From an uncultured Bacteroidota bacterium (GTDB lineage Bacteria > Bacteroidota > Bacteroidia > Bacteroidales > VadinHA17): a DNA stretch of 64,000 nucleotides. The position numbers and the translations under genes are program-made. This document shows positions 17,215 through 25,427 of the stretch, piece by piece (the stretch's first letter is position 1; the number at the start of each line of letters is the position of its first letter). The notes beneath the pieces were generated by a model that had not been told where the DNA came from, ran no database searches, and saw only the letters and a program-made list of their open reading frames with translations. The stretch is from assembly GCA_903824785.1 (NCBI GenBank), contig CAIJYD010000052.1, forward strand, positions 18,486 to 82,485, given 5' to 3'.

Positions 17215-18162
17215 CTATACCAGTATTTTTGTTGTAAGGTTGGTAATGCTGGTCTGGATATCATCGAATGGTTTACCCTCTCTTGATTTGTCCTGTTCCA
17301 CGATCATATATTTCATCCCTGCGATATCTTTTGCTGCCAGGATCTCTTTGAAATTAATTACTCCGGCACCTACAGGGGCAAAATCAGATACTCCCGTTGT
17401 GGTAAAAAACGGAGCTTCATTCGTGAACATATCTTTCATATGGAAAACCTGAAACCTGCCAGGGTATTTATTGATTACTTCAACAGGGTTTTGTCCGGCC
17501 TTGGTCAGCCAGAAGAGATCAAGTTCCATAGTTACAAGATCTTTATCGAGTTCAGCCATAAAAATATCGTAGAAAGGAACTTTTCCTTCAAGGGTAGCGA
17601 ATTCGAAATTATGATTGTGATAACCAAACTGGATGCCGCTTTCTTTCATAATAGCTCCAACCTTGTTCCAGTCGGCAACCATTTTCTGAAAGCTGGCTAC
17701 AGATTTACGAGCCTCTTCCACAACCCATGGCTGCATGCAATACTTAACACCTAATTTTGCATGATCTTCTGCCATTATTTTTGCATTCTCAAGTGTAATG
17801 CCTTGAGCTTCAACCTGTGTATGACTGCTAAGAATTTCCATTCCGAGGTCATTCACCATTTTCCGGAAATCGGAAGGTTCGTAACCGTAAAACTTGCCAT
17901 TGGCATAGCCTGCCAGTTCAACATATTTATAGCCGCAGTCAGAAACTTTTTTAAGGGAACCAGGAGTATCAGTTCCCATAGCATCGCGGATTGTGTATAG
18001 CTGAAGACCGATCCCGAAAGTTTTAGGATCAGGAACTGTAACCGCAGCTACTGGCGCTGGCTTAACACCCGATTTGCAACTGTATTGAGAAAGCGCTACG
18101 GCTCCGAGAACTCCTGCGGAAGTGACTCTGAGAAATTCCCTTCTTGAATGTTTTGTTTTCAT
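17215..18162 (-). CDS. Exported sugar phosphate isomerase/epimerase-like TIM-barrel protein
   Basis: A 315-residue protein of the xylose-isomerase-like TIM-barrel superfamily. The N-terminus has a twin-arginine signal (SRREFLRVTSAG) and a possible lipobox ending in YSC at about residue 29, so it is exported folded. The barrel shows family phrases: GIGLQLYTIRDAM, CGYKYVELAGYANG, GYHNHNFEF with metal-ligand His/Glu, MELDLFWLTKAGQNP, and VFHMKDM near the end. Members act on sugars or inositols, or are uncharacterised. No sugar pathway genes are adjacent, so the substrate is unknown. Confidence 0.85.
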   Translation of the reverse strand: MKTKHSRREFLRVTSAGVLGAVALSQYSCKSGVKPAPVAAVTVPDPKTFGIGLQLYTIRDAMGTDTPGSLKKVSDCGYKYVELAGYANGKFYGYEPSDFRKMVNDLGMEILSSHTQVEAQGITLENAKIMAEDHAKLGVKYCMQPWVVEEARKSVASFQKMVADWNKVGAIMKESGIQFGYHNHNFEFATLEGKVPFYDIFMAELDKDLVTMELDLFWLTKAGQNPVEVINKYPGRFQVFHMKDMFTNEAPFFTTTGVSDFAPVGAGVINFKEILAAKDIAGMKYMIVEQDKSREGKPFDDIQTSITNLTTKILV

Positions 18163-18324
18163 GGTTAGTATTTTAAGTAAATATTCAGGATTTTCATAAT
18201 AAAAAACTGTGTTAAAAATACAGTAATAAAATTAATATTGAGTATTAGGGAGCAGTAAAAAGTCTCTTATTATAAATCAATGTGCTATTGCAATTATAAT
18301 TTTATCGTCTTTTAATATATTTAG

Positions 18325-18332
18325 TATATTTG
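18325..18332 (+). promoter_or_regulatory. Possible -7 box of the metal-efflux operon
   Basis: TATATTTG fits TAnnTTTG and would start RNA near 18339, 27 bases before the ATG at 18366. It argues against the longer start at 18330. A -33 TTG is not evident. Confidence 0.35.
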
Positions 18333-18365
18333 CAACTTGAAAAAAGGCATAAGGTTCTTAAAATA

Positions 18366-18758
18366 ATGCGGATACGGTTTAAAAACATACAGAATTTTTT
18401 CTTAATGCTTGCATGGCTGGTTATGATGGCTCATTTGGTTATACCTCACGATCACCATCAGGCTGAATCAATTAACAGTCAGGATAGTACCTGTCCGGTT
18501 TCCGATAACAACTCCGGGCATCATTCAGGGTTACCCATTCACTGCAATGCCTTTAATAATCTGGCGGAAGCTAAATTACCTGCATATAGTTTCATAAATA
18601 ATATTCATTTAAATGATATCCTCTCTCAAGGATATCATGATGCGTCTGATTTTTCAATTCCGGCTATTTCTATCTCTTTTCCTGACCTGCCGGAACCTTT
18701 TGCTGATTATCATCTTCTGGAGTTTTCTCCTTTGAGGGCTCCTCCGGTTCAGTGCTGA
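18366..18758 (+). CDS. Small exported His/Cys-rich protein preceding a metal pump
   Basis: A 130-residue protein with one N-terminal hydrophobic segment (FFLMLAWLVMMAHLVIP), probably a signal peptide or anchor. It is followed by a metal-ligand-rich stretch: HDHHQ, then a Cys, HHSG and PIHC within about 40 residues. The rest is unremarkable and ends in Cys. Proteins of this sort are often encoded just before CusA/CzcA-type efflux genes in Bacteroidota. Binding of a periplasmic metal ion for sensing or hand-over is plausible but inferred. I chose ATG 18366 because the upstream start would lie inside the promoter-like region. The pump gene follows after 124 bases. Confidence 0.7.
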   Translation: MRIRFKNIQNFFLMLAWLVMMAHLVIPHDHHQAESINSQDSTCPVSDNNSGHHSGLPIHCNAFNNLAEAKLPAYSFINNIHLNDILSQGYHDASDFSIPAISISFPDLPEPFADYHLLEFSPLRAPPVQC

Positions 18759-18882
18759 AACATTAGCAACAAACCCTCTTTACTGACTTTACTCTTTAGA
18801 TGAAACGAGTGATTCATTTTTTTTGTGGGGAAATGTGTGCTGACACGCTGTAAGTTTGTTTTAACCGGAAAATTATTTCATA

Positions 18883-21800
18883 ATGATAAACAGGATAATC
18901 TCATTCTCAGTAAAAAATAAATTTATTGTCGGAATATTTATCGTGGCACTGATAGGGTGGGGAACCTATTCCTTAGCGCGATTGCCGATAGATGCCATTC
19001 CGGATATCACCAACAACCAGGTACAGATCATATCCCTGGCACCATCGCTTGCTGTTCAGGAGGTGGAGAGCTTTATTACAGCTCCTGTTGAGGTTGCCGT
19101 AGCAAGTATTCCGAAGATTATTGAACTCAGGTCTATTTCCCGTTTGGGATTGTCTGTAATAACTGTTGTTTTTGAAGACAACGCAGATATCTACTGGGCC
19201 AGACAACAGTTAGCCGAACGGCTGAAGGAAGCTGAAGAATCAATTCCTGCTGGTGTGGCTCAGATTTCACTTGCACCTGTATCGACAGGTTTGGGCGAGA
19301 TATTTCAATATCGCCTTGCAGTTGAAAAAGGATATGAAAAAAAATATAATCCGATGGAGCTGCGTACTATTCAGGATTGGATTGTACGGCGCGAAATGCT
19401 CGGGACGCCAGGTGTAGCTGATATAAACAGTTATGGTGGATTCGTTAAGCAGTATGAGATTGCTGTAAATCCAGAAAGACTGCGCGGTATGGGCTTGACA
19501 CTAAGCGATATATTTTCTGCCCTTGAAAAAAATAACGAAAATACAGGAAGCGCCTATTTTGATAAAAAACCAACTGCCTATTTTATTAGAGGAATCGGCC
19601 TGGTGAAAACCATTGAAGATATTGAAAAGATTGTTGTCAAAACCGGCGCCAATGGGATTCCTCTTCTGATCGGCGATATTGCAACAGTTCAGTTTGGAAG
19701 TGCAACGAGATACGGAGCTTTTGTTGTTGATACAACTGAAGCTGTTGGCGGTGTGGTGATGATGCTCAAAGGGGCTAATGCACATGAAGTGATCTCCGAT
19801 GTTGAAAAACGTATTGAGGTAATACAGAAGTCATTGCCGAAAGAGGTAAAGATTGAACCTTTTTTAAATCGCTCCGATCTGGTAGGCAGGGCAATAGGGA
19901 CAGTATCTGGAAATCTTATAGAGGGTGCCCTGATTGTAATCTTCATCCTTGTTATCCTGCTTGGAAATATGCGTGCCGGGCTTATTGTAGCTTCAGTCAT
20001 TCCGCTGGCAATGCTTTTTGCTGTTTCAATGATGAACCTGTTTGGCGTGTCGGGAAACCTGATGAGCCTTGGTGCCATCGACTTCGGACTGATTGTTGAT
20101 GGTGCAGTTATTATTGTCGAAAGCGTTGTGCATCGTCTTGCCCTGAGCAATAATAACAGGGGAGTTGCAAAACTCAGCCAGGAGCAGATGGACGAAAACG
20201 TTCTCGATTCGGCAAAGGAGATGATGAGTTCCTCAACATTCGGACAGGTAATAATATTAATAGTTTACCTTCCGATTATGGCTCTTGTAGGAATTGAAGG
20301 GAAAATGTTTCGCCCTATGGCACAGGTAGTTACGTTTGCGCTTATTGGAGCTGCAATCCTTTCCCTTACCTATGTTCCAATGGCTTCAGCACTGTTCCTT
20401 GATAAGAATACCGGATATAAGCCAAACTTCTCTGACAGGCTTATCGGGGGAATCAGAAAAGTATTTGATCCGGCCATTGCATTTGCCCTTAAAAGGAAGC
20501 TCTTTGTTTCTGTATCTGCAGTTGCTTTGTTTATTCTCAGCCTGTGGCTATTCAGTCGTCTGGGCGGAGAGTTTATTCCTCAGCTCGAAGAGGGAGATCT
20601 TGCTTCAAGCGTCATAACCCTGCAGGGTGGCTCATTGACAAATACAGTTGATAAAGTCATTATGGCCAATAAAATACTGCTCGATAATTTTCCTGAGATA
20701 AAACATGCTGTATGCAAAATTGGTGCAGGTGAGATTCCTACCGATCCTACACCAATGGAGACAGGTGATTATGTTATTACCTTAAAAGATAAAAGTGAAT
20801 GGGTCTCTGCAAAAAACCGTGAGGAACTTGTTGCAAAAATGGAAGAAAAACTGGTGGCTCTTGCAGGGGTGAAATTTGAGTTTCAGCAGCCAATAGCAAT
20901 GCGTTTTAATGAGCTGATGACAGGGTCGAAGCAGGATATTGCAATTAAAATATTCGGAGATGACCTGAATACTCTAGCTCAGAAAGCATCGGATGTGGAA
21001 AGTGTAATCAGCACTATACCAGGTGTTCAGGATATAAATGTTGAAAAAGTTACAGGGCTGGCTCAGGTGCAGGTCGAATATAACCGTGACCGCCTTTCTC
21101 AATATGGTCTTTCGGTAAAGGATGTGAACAGTATTCTCAGGGCTGCTTTTGCCGGTAGTCAGGCAGGGGTGGTTTTTGATGAAGAAAAACGCTTCGGTCT
21201 GGTTGTGCGTCTTGATAAAGATTACCGCCAGAGCCTCGACGATGTTAAGAACCTCACAGTTGCCCTTCCCGATGGCAATCAGATTCCTTTTGAACAAATA
21301 GCTGATATCTCAGTTAAATCCGGTCCGGCACAGGTATCGAGAGAGAATACCAGACGAAGGATTACTATTGGATTCAATGTGCGTAACCGTGACATTCAGA
21401 GTGTAATAAGTGATGTCAAGGCGCAGGTTGATGAAAAGATTAAACTTCCGGCAGGATATTTTGTAAATTACGGAGGTCAGTTTATGAACCTCGAGGCTGC
21501 ACGGAAAAGATTATCAATTGCCGTTCCGGTTGCACTGCTTCTGATATTTGTCTTACTCTATTTTACTTTCCACTCAGTAAAACAATCGCTGCTTATTTTT
21601 ACCGCTGTACCTATGTCAGCTATTGGCGGGGTGTTTGCATTATGGATGCGCGACATGAATTTCTCAATATCGGCTGGGGTGGGGTTTATTGCTTTATTCG
21701 GGGTGGCTGTCCTGAACGGGATTGTGCTGATTTCTGAGTTCAACCGGCTTGAAAAGGAAGGCATCTCCGACATTACTGAGAGAGTTCTGAAAGGACTTAA

Positions 21801-23271
21801 TAACCGTTTACGCCCTGTGATAATGACTGCTGCAGTTGCCTCTTTCGGGTTTCTTCCGATGGCTTTGTCAGTTTCTGCCGGGGCCGAAGTTCAGAAGCCG
21901 CTGGCAACGGTAGTCATTGGTGGCCTGATAACTTCTACTATTCTTACACTGATAATCCTTCCGGTATTCTATATTCTCTTATCATCAGGTAACTTCAGAT
22001 TCCGAAACAGGGGAAGAATTTCCGAAAAGATTGTAGCGGTATTACTGTTATCAGGAATAGTGTCAGGTTTCAATACAATATACGGGCAGGAGACAAAGAT
22101 AATATCTGTTAAGGATGCCATAAGCATAGCACTTGACAGCAGCCTTTCAGTTAAATCCGCAGGATACTCTGTTGACGCAGCCAGGGCGCTGAAAGGAGCG
22201 GCATTTGATCTTCCAAAAACAGTTTTTGACGGACAATACGGCCGGTTCAACTCTTTTACTAACGATAACAGCATCTCCGTTTCACAGTCATTTGCATTCC
22301 CGTCGGTTTATGTTAACAGGAATAAGCTGGCCGGCGCCAATATCAAAAGCAGCGAATTGAAGTATAAGGTTTCGAGGCTCGAAACAGCAACAGAGGTAAA
22401 GCAGGTTTACTGGCAGTTTGTTTATATCATTTCAAAGCAAAAACTGCTCTCATATCAGGATAGCCTCTATTCAGTTCTTCTGAAAGCAACCGAACTATTG
22501 GCCAGCTCAGGAGAGACAAACCATCTTGAAATGATAACGACCCGTTCGCAAAGTCTGGAGATAAGGAACCAGCTATTCCAGGCCACTGCCGATATTGGAA
22601 TATACAGCCGGAAGCTTAAAATTCTCCTTAATATCTCTGCTCTGCCCGTCCCTTCTGATACCGGATTGCACCGGATTGAGTTTCCATTGGTGAAAGATAG
22701 CGCAGCGGCCGGGGAAAACCCTTCACTGGGATATTTTCAGCAGCAGGCTGAGATCTCGAGAATTGAAAATAAGCTGGAGCGCAGTCTGATGATGCCCGAT
22801 CTGAATGTGGGCTATTTCAGTCAGACAATAATAGGGACCCAGGATGTTAACGGGACCCCGCGCAGTTTCGGTAACGATTTCCGGTTTTCCGGAATTCAGG
22901 CCGGTATTTCAGTTCCTCTCTGGTTTGTACCTTTTACCTCACGTGCAAAAGCGGCAAAAATAAATGAGAACATTGCAAGAAGTGATGCAGAAAATTATGC
23001 CCGGACAGTTTCCGGAAATTACCTATCCTTACTCGACGAGTACCGCAAGTTCTCATCTGCAGTTGATTATTATGAGAAGCAGGCCATCCCGGAAACTGAC
23101 CTGATAATTGACCAGGCAACACGAAGCTATAAGGCCGGTGCTCTTGATTTCCTCGATTTTGTCCATACTCTTAACAGTACAGTGGCAATGCGGCAGAGCT
23201 ATCTTGATGCTCTGAATAACTGCAATCAGACAATTATTTCAATCGAATATATTACAGGAAAAATATTTTAA
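18883..23271 (+). CDS. CusA/CzcA heavy-metal RND pump fused to a TolC-like outer-membrane factor
   Basis: A 1462-residue fusion. Residues about 1-1040 form a complete heavy-metal RND transporter: first membrane helix after MINRIISFSVKNK, the periplasmic loop text LARLPIDAIPDITNNQVQI, and the intramembrane proton-relay motif GAIDFGLIVDGAVIIVES. After the last RND helix comes a second hydrophobic, signal-like segment near 1050-1066 (AVLLLSGIVSGF). Residues 1070-1462 are a TolC/CusC-type outer-membrane factor with long amphipathic helices. The fused chain would need to reach both membranes, perhaps after cleavage. Metal specificity (Cu, Zn, Co) cannot be read safely. The adaptor gene follows after 12 bases. 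Confidence 0.93.
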   Translation: MINRIISFSVKNKFIVGIFIVALIGWGTYSLARLPIDAIPDITNNQVQIISLAPSLAVQEVESFITAPVEVAVASIPKIIELRSISRLGLSVITVVFEDNADIYWARQQLAERLKEAEESIPAGVAQISLAPVSTGLGEIFQYRLAVEKGYEKKYNPMELRTIQDWIVRREMLGTPGVADINSYGGFVKQYEIAVNPERLRGMGLTLSDIFSALEKNNENTGSAYFDKKPTAYFIRGIGLVKTIEDIEKIVVKTGANGIPLLIGDIATVQFGSATRYGAFVVDTTEAVGGVVMMLKGANAHEVISDVEKRIEVIQKSLPKEVKIEPFLNRSDLVGRAIGTVSGNLIEGALIVIFILVILLGNMRAGLIVASVIPLAMLFAVSMMNLFGVSGNLMSLGAIDFGLIVDGAVIIVESVVHRLALSNNNRGVAKLSQEQMDENVLDSAKEMMSSSTFGQVIILIVYLPIMALVGIEGKMFRPMAQVVTFALIGAAILSLTYVPMASALFLDKNTGYKPNFSDRLIGGIRKVFDPAIAFALKRKLFVSVSAVALFILSLWLFSRLGGEFIPQLEEGDLASSVITLQGGSLTNTVDKVIMANKILLDNFPEIKHAVCKIGAGEIPTDPTPMETGDYVITLKDKSEWVSAKNREELVAKMEEKLVALAGVKFEFQQPIAMRFNELMTGSKQDIAIKIFGDDLNTLAQKASDVESVISTIPGVQDINVEKVTGLAQVQVEYNRDRLSQYGLSVKDVNSILRAAFAGSQAGVVFDEEKRFGLVVRLDKDYRQSLDDVKNLTVALPDGNQIPFEQIADISVKSGPAQVSRENTRRRITIGFNVRNRDIQSVISDVKAQVDEKIKLPAGYFVNYGGQFMNLEAARKRLSIAVPVALLLIFVLLYFTFHSVKQSLLIFTAVPMSAIGGVFALWMRDMNFSISAGVGFIALFGVAVLNGIVLISEFNRLEKEGISDITERVLKGLNNRLRPVIMTAAVASFGFLPMALSVSAGAEVQKPLATVVIGGLITSTILTLIILPVFYILLSSGNFRFRNRGRISEKIVAVLLLSGIVSGFNTIYGQETKIISVKDAISIALDSSLSVKSAGYSVDAARALKGAAFDLPKTVFDGQYGRFNSFTNDNSISVSQSFAFPSVYVNRNKLAGANIKSSELKYKVSRLETATEVKQVYWQFVYIISKQKLLSYQDSLYSVLLKATELLASSGETNHLEMITTRSQSLEIRNQLFQATADIGIYSRKLKILLNISALPVPSDTGLHRIEFPLVKDSAAAGENPSLGYFQQQAEISRIENKLERSLMMPDLNVGYFSQTIIGTQDVNGTPRSFGNDFRFSGIQAGISVPLWFVPFTSRAKAAKINENIARSDAENYARTVSGNYLSLLDEYRKFSSAVDYYEKQAIPETDLIIDQATRSYKAGALDFLDFVHTLNSTVAMRQSYLDALNNCNQTIISIEYITGKIF

Positions 23272-23283
23272 CAATATATAATT

Positions 23284-24468
23284 ATGACAAAATTAAGTAA
23301 TGCATCTATAGCGATTTATTCAGTCCTTATTCTCTCAATGGTTTCTTGTAACAGCAAAGGAAAACAGGTTGACGGAATAGTTAAACTTGAAGTACTGCCG
23401 GCAGATATTGTGGAACTCAGGGCTGACCAGATAAAGCTGGCAAGTATTGAACTCGGATCGGTGGAGATGCATCAGATGAGGAATGTGCTTAAAGTAAACG
23501 GAGTTATTTCTGTTTCCCCTCAGAATTTTGCAACAGTCTGTATGCCAATGGGTGGGTTTATTAAAAGCACAAATCTCCTCCCTGGAAACCCTGTAACCAA
23601 AGGGCAGACAATTGCAGTTATTGAAAATCAGGAGTTTATAGATATTCAGCAGAGCTTTCTTGAAGCTAAAAACAAACTTATTTATGCTGAAGCAGAATTT
23701 GTACGCCATACTGATTTATATAAGAGCGATGTTTATTCAGAACAGAATCTTCAGAAGGTTACTGTGGAGTACAGGAACCTTAAGGCACTGGTGAAATCGC
23801 TTGAGCAGAAACTTCTGCTGATCGGAATAGATCCGGGTAAGCTGAGTGAAGAAAACATAAGCAGCTCGGTTAATCTGGTTTCGCCTATTAATGGTTTTCT
23901 GACAGCAGTTAATGTTAATATCGGGAAATTTGTTTCATCTGCCGATGTGCTGTTTGAAATTGTTAACAGCAACAAGCTTTTTCTGGAATTGTCTCTGTTT
24001 GAAAAAGATGCAGATAAAGTCTCTGCCGGTCAGAAATTATCGTTTTATGTTAATAATGAAACCGAAGTGCATGAAGCGGTTCTTACTCAAACCGGAAAGT
24101 CAGTGAGCAATGAAAAAACATTTCGTGTATACGCCTCTGTAACAAGCTCTTGCAAGAATCTTTTTCCCGGTATGTATGTTAATGCATTTATTGAAGAATC
24201 GGATAATAAAGTCACCGTACTTCCTGCAGATGCCGTCGTAAGTTTCGATGATAAGGATTATATCTTCACGTATGAAAAAGAGAAGGAAGAAGCCGGAATG
24301 CCATTCACCGAATACCGTATGGTTGAGGTTGAGAAGGGGGTAAGCGGGTCAGGATTTACGGAAATAAAACTACCAGATGGCTTTAATTTCATGGATAAAA
24401 AAATTGTAACAAAAGGAGCCTATAACCTGCTTTCAGCAAAGAAAAACGCAGGTGAAATGGCCTGCTGA
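23284..24468 (+). CDS. RND efflux periplasmic adaptor (CusB-like) lipoprotein
   Basis: A 394-residue membrane-fusion protein with a lipoprotein signal ending SMVSC near residue 22. It has the order typical of HlyD/CusB adaptors: beta-barrel start (VNGVISVSPQNFATV), lipoyl half (GNPVTKGQTIAVIENQEF), an alpha-helical hairpin (about residues 115-180), the second lipoyl half (LVSPINGFLTAVNVNIGKFVSSADVLFEI), then beta-barrel and membrane-proximal domains. It bridges the RND pump and the outer-membrane factor. It lies 12 bases after the pump/OMF fusion gene, so the three functions form a complete tripartite pump in two genes. The C-terminus ends MAC, and I see no extra metal-binding domain. Confidence 0.92.
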   Translation: MTKLSNASIAIYSVLILSMVSCNSKGKQVDGIVKLEVLPADIVELRADQIKLASIELGSVEMHQMRNVLKVNGVISVSPQNFATVCMPMGGFIKSTNLLPGNPVTKGQTIAVIENQEFIDIQQSFLEAKNKLIYAEAEFVRHTDLYKSDVYSEQNLQKVTVEYRNLKALVKSLEQKLLLIGIDPGKLSEENISSSVNLVSPINGFLTAVNVNIGKFVSSADVLFEIVNSNKLFLELSLFEKDADKVSAGQKLSFYVNNETEVHEAVLTQTGKSVSNEKTFRVYASVTSSCKNLFPGMYVNAFIEESDNKVTVLPADAVVSFDDKDYIFTYEKEKEEAGMPFTEYRMVEVEKGVSGSGFTEIKLPDGFNFMDKKIVTKGAYNLLSAKKNAGEMAC

Positions 24469-24512
24469 GAATATCACATGGAATCAGTTTAATTCAGATA
24501 TTGCTGTATCTG

Positions 24513-25112
24513 TTACCAGTTCGAATCATACCACGACCTTACATCAGTGGCAACCATACCAGCCTTGATGGCTGCTTCAATACCAAGGTCTCCGTCTTCA
24601 AATACTTCGATAAACTCAGGGTCGACATTCATTTGTTCAGCACATTTAAGGAATGTTTCGGGATGGGGTTTGAAATTATCAACATCATTGGCAGTTACAA
24701 CTATGTCAAAATATTTCCGCAGACCGGTTATCTCAAGAGTCCGTTCAACAGCTAACCGGTGACCTCCCGTTCCTACTGACATAGGTAATATTCCATGATA
24801 TTTTTTTACAATTTCCACAACAGGCAAAATAGGTTTTACAAGGTGCTGGTCTTTATAAAACTCCTTAAGTTTTTCATTCATAATCTCATCGATAGAAACA
24901 TTTCCGTTCAGGTTGCACTCTTTGATTATCTCACTTGCAATTATCCAGCCCGGACTGCCGGTATGTTTCCTCAGGAAAGCCGGTTCTATATCGGCTCCGA
25001 ATTTCTTACAGGCTATTTTCCATCCCCTGAAATGAAAAGGCATTGTATCGGCCAGCGTACCATCCAGATCAAAGATGAGTCCCTTGATACCGGGTTTAAT
25101 TTCGTATTGCAT
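24513..25112 (-). CDS. HAD-family phosphatase (beta-phosphoglucomutase-like)
   Basis: A 199-residue HAD hydrolase. Motif I is FDLDGTLADTMPFHFRGW (residues 15-32), with Asp nucleophile and acid/base. A helical cap follows, motif II is MSVGTGG, and motif III/IV is FEDGDLGIEAAIKAGM. The cap type and the MPFHFRGW text match the beta-phosphoglucomutase/sugar-phosphatase subgroup. The likely reaction is hydrolysis or mutase transfer on a small sugar phosphate; the substrate is not determinable. It is convergent with the adaptor gene and stands alone. Confidence 0.88.
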   Translation of the reverse strand: MQYEIKPGIKGLIFDLDGTLADTMPFHFRGWKIACKKFGADIEPAFLRKHTGSPGWIIASEIIKECNLNGNVSIDEIMNEKLKEFYKDQHLVKPILPVVEIVKKYHGILPMSVGTGGHRLAVERTLEITGLRKYFDIVVTANDVDNFKPHPETFLKCAEQMNVDPEFIEVFEDGDLGIEAAIKAGMVATDVRSWYDSNW

Positions 25113-25234
25113 TTTTTTATTTTATGGCGGCAAATGTAGAAAGAAAATGTGGAAACCAATAAAAAGTCCATAAAGTTGAAAATACTGACAACCTGAAAGG
25201 TTCGTCAGTGTCTATAAAGTCCATAATTTAATCA

Positions 25235-25293
25235 GACTTGCATGACCTGCATGACTTGCACTACTTGCACGACTTTCAAGACAATATTCTTCA
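25235..25293. repeat. 9-bp tandem array (GACTTGCAY) with conserved tail
   Basis: Five 9-base units (GACTTGCAT, GACCTGCAT, GACTTGCAC, TACTTGCAC, GACTTTCAA) run straight into GACAATATTCTTCA. The same unit (two copies) and the identical 14-base tail recur at 37928-37959. Confidence 0.75.
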
Positions 25294-25325
25294 GATTATC
25301 AGGATTTTTAACCTTTTGTTTTTAA

Positions 25326-25344
25326 CTTTAGCTCACTCCAAACT
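25326..25344. repeat. 19-bp dispersed inverted copy
   Basis: CTTTAGCTCACTCCAAACT here is the exact reverse complement of AGTTTGGAGTGAGCTAAAG at 37773-37791. Confidence 0.75.
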
Positions 25345-25427
25345 TTTTTTTTCAATTACTTGATATTAAATGTATCTTTACAAAAGTTAATTTTTATTTA
25401 CAGAGTTTAAGCAAAAATATTATAGGG

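Larger units (their letters stand above)
25113..25427. other. Intergenic region with repeats, upstream of the signalling island
   Basis: Holds the 9-bp array and a 19-bp dispersed repeat listed below, then an AT-rich stretch that should contain the promoter of the CheB/CheR fusion gene. No sigma-54-type element was found here. Confidence 0.5.

Noticed and set aside
16998..17237. 79-codon frame rich in Val-Glu-Arg
   Set aside because: The repeat comes from a 9-bp non-coding array; the frame starts at GTG inside the array and has no homologue I know.
19036..19055. TGGCACCATCGCTTGCT resembling a sigma-54 promoter
   Set aside because: Spacing is one base too long and it lies inside the pump coding region in a conserved protein segment.
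24448..24465. GCAGG...CCTGC hairpin at the end of the adaptor gene
   Set aside because: Short 5-bp stem inside the coding end and no T-run, so not called a terminator.
25235..25293. Short tandem units that might be a CRISPR array
   Set aside because: Units are only 9 bases with no spacers, and no cas gene is present in the window.
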